A DNA stretch of 15,460 nucleotides from Bacteroidota bacterium (GTDB lineage Bacteria; Bacteroidota; Bacteroidia; Chitinophagales; Chitinophagaceae), in NCBI GenBank assembly GCA_947441205.1, contig CANETM010000013.1:1-15460 (forward strand). The letters are read 5' to 3'. Under the pieces are notes generated by a model. That model made no database searches. It saw only the letters and a program-made list of their open reading frames with translations, and was not told the DNA's origin. The position numbers and the translations under genes were made by a program. The first letter of the stretch is position 1. Every line of letters begins with the position of its first letter. This document shows positions 14,887 to 15,460 of this stretch, piece by piece.

Positions 14887-15460
14887 TTACCAACGACGCT
14901 TAAAAATTTAATACGCATAATTTTTAATTGCTCTAAGCTATAATCATTTTCGCTTAACTCCTGTTGTGCTATTTGTAAGGATGAGGTTTCGCAATTTTTA
15001 AAATATTCCAATATTTCTTCCTGATCATATTTGTCAAGCCATTCATCAATGGCATAATCTAAATTTAATTTAGTGCCGCTAGCAGCAATGGTTTCCATTT
15101 CCTCCAACAGTTGGTCAAGACGTAAGTCTTTATTTTTAGCAATGGTCTCAATGGGGATTTTCTTATCTACGTTTTGTATGATGTAAATTTTATTACTGGA
15201 CTTATTGGCAACTGATTTCATTACAAAATCATCCGGTTTTTCAATATTATTTTCAGTCACATACTTTTCAATCAAATCAACAAAAGGTTTACCATATTTA
15301 ATGGACTTGCCCTTGCTTACCCCTTGACATCTTTCCAATTCTTCCAAAGTAGTAGGATATAAGGTGGCCATATCCTGTAATGAGTTTTCTAAGAAAATAA
15401 CAAAAGGAGGTAGCTTTCTTTTCTTGGCCTCTACTTGTCGAACTTCTTTTAACATCTCGA
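14883..15460 (-). CDS. recQ: ATP-dependent DNA helicase RecQ, C-terminal part (cut by window edge)
   Basis: The last 192 or so codons of a gene entering from the right edge; the open frame continues past 15455 without a stop, so the Met there is internal. The visible part begins MLKEVRQVEAKKRKLPPFVI and contains an HRDC domain (about residues 1-70 from that Met): PPFVIFLENSLQDMATLYP, then TTLEELERCQGVSKGKSIKYG. This is followed by a linker and a helical domain (about 95-185) like the RecQ C-terminal helix-turn-helix extension: IPIETIAKNKDLRLDQLLEE and LDYAIDEWLDKY. Such an extension is found in Bacteroidota RecQ. RecQ unwinds DNA 3' to 5' in recombination repair and fork restart; HRDC helps DNA binding. 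The helicase core lies outside the window. It is convergent with the DUF3089 gene, overlapping by 4 bases. Confidence 0.85.
   Translation of the reverse strand, partial: EMLKEVRQVEAKKRKLPPFVIFLENSLQDMATLYPTTLEELERCQGVSKGKSIKYGKPFVDLIEKYVTENNIEKPDDFVMKSVANKSSNKIYIIQNVDKKIPIETIAKNKDLRLDQLLEEMETIAASGTKLNLDYAIDEWLDKYDQEEILEYFKNCETSSLQIAQQELSENDYSLEQLKIMRIKFLSVVGN

Noticed and set aside
14883..15455. A complete 190-residue gene starting at the Met at 15455
   Set aside because: The frame stays open to the window edge and the sequence starts inside an HRDC domain, so it is the tail of recQ and not a separate small gene.
1..15460. Defence system, CRISPR, prophage, insertion sequence, integron or biosynthetic cluster
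   Set aside because: No array of direct repeats, transposase, integrase, toxin-antitoxin pair or nuclease gene is seen; the genes are housekeeping and envelope types with similar base composition throughout.

Overview
The window looks like ordinary chromosomal DNA from a Bacteroidota bacterium, most likely a Chitinophagaceae-like member. This rests on A+T-rich sequence, promoters of the TAnnTTTG type, short leaders without a Shine-Dalgarno sequence, several lipoproteins with a short lipobox signal, an ObgE without the C-terminal OCT domain, and a RecQ with a long C-terminal extension. No tRNA, rRNA, CRISPR array, insertion sequence, integrase or phage gene was seen. No stretch longer than 300 bases lacks a gene.

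Layout. Positions 1-236 hold the start of a PfkB-family sugar kinase running leftwards out of the window. A TetR/AcrR regulator (433-1029) diverges from it and ends in a strong terminator. Next come two convergent ribosome-associated GTPase genes, obgE (1129-2130, GTG start) and typA/bipA (2259-4061, minus), separated by two hairpin terminators. Upstream of typA on the same strand is a polytopic NagX/HGSNAT-like acyltransferase (4138-5226). It diverges from an N-terminally anchored alpha/beta hydrolase (5309-6292).

The centre is a minus-strand efflux block: a lipoprotein membrane-fusion protein (10481-11530, TTG start), an HAE1-type RND pump (7400-10456), and then, after a 24-base gap filled by a 17-base inverted repeat, a GH130-like lipoprotein (6293-7375). 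No TolC-like outer-membrane factor is present. Upstream lie a secreted protein with a carboxypeptidase-regulatory-like domain (11617-12348) and a full-length two-repeat ChrA-type chromate transporter (12451-13716), both minus. A DUF3089 lipoprotein hydrolase (13828-14886) diverges from chrA and overlaps by 4 bases the 3' end of a recQ helicase gene (14883 to the window edge, minus).

How the genes relate. Most are independent housekeeping or envelope functions. The one clear functional unit is the fusion protein plus RND pump, perhaps with the GH130-like lipoprotein as a third, co-transcribed gene. I see no convincing undescribed system. The most interesting signals are small: palindromes lying exactly on gene junctions (6284-6301, 7384-7400, 12444-12457), a candidate operator upstream of the efflux operon, and altered motif residues in several otherwise standard proteins.
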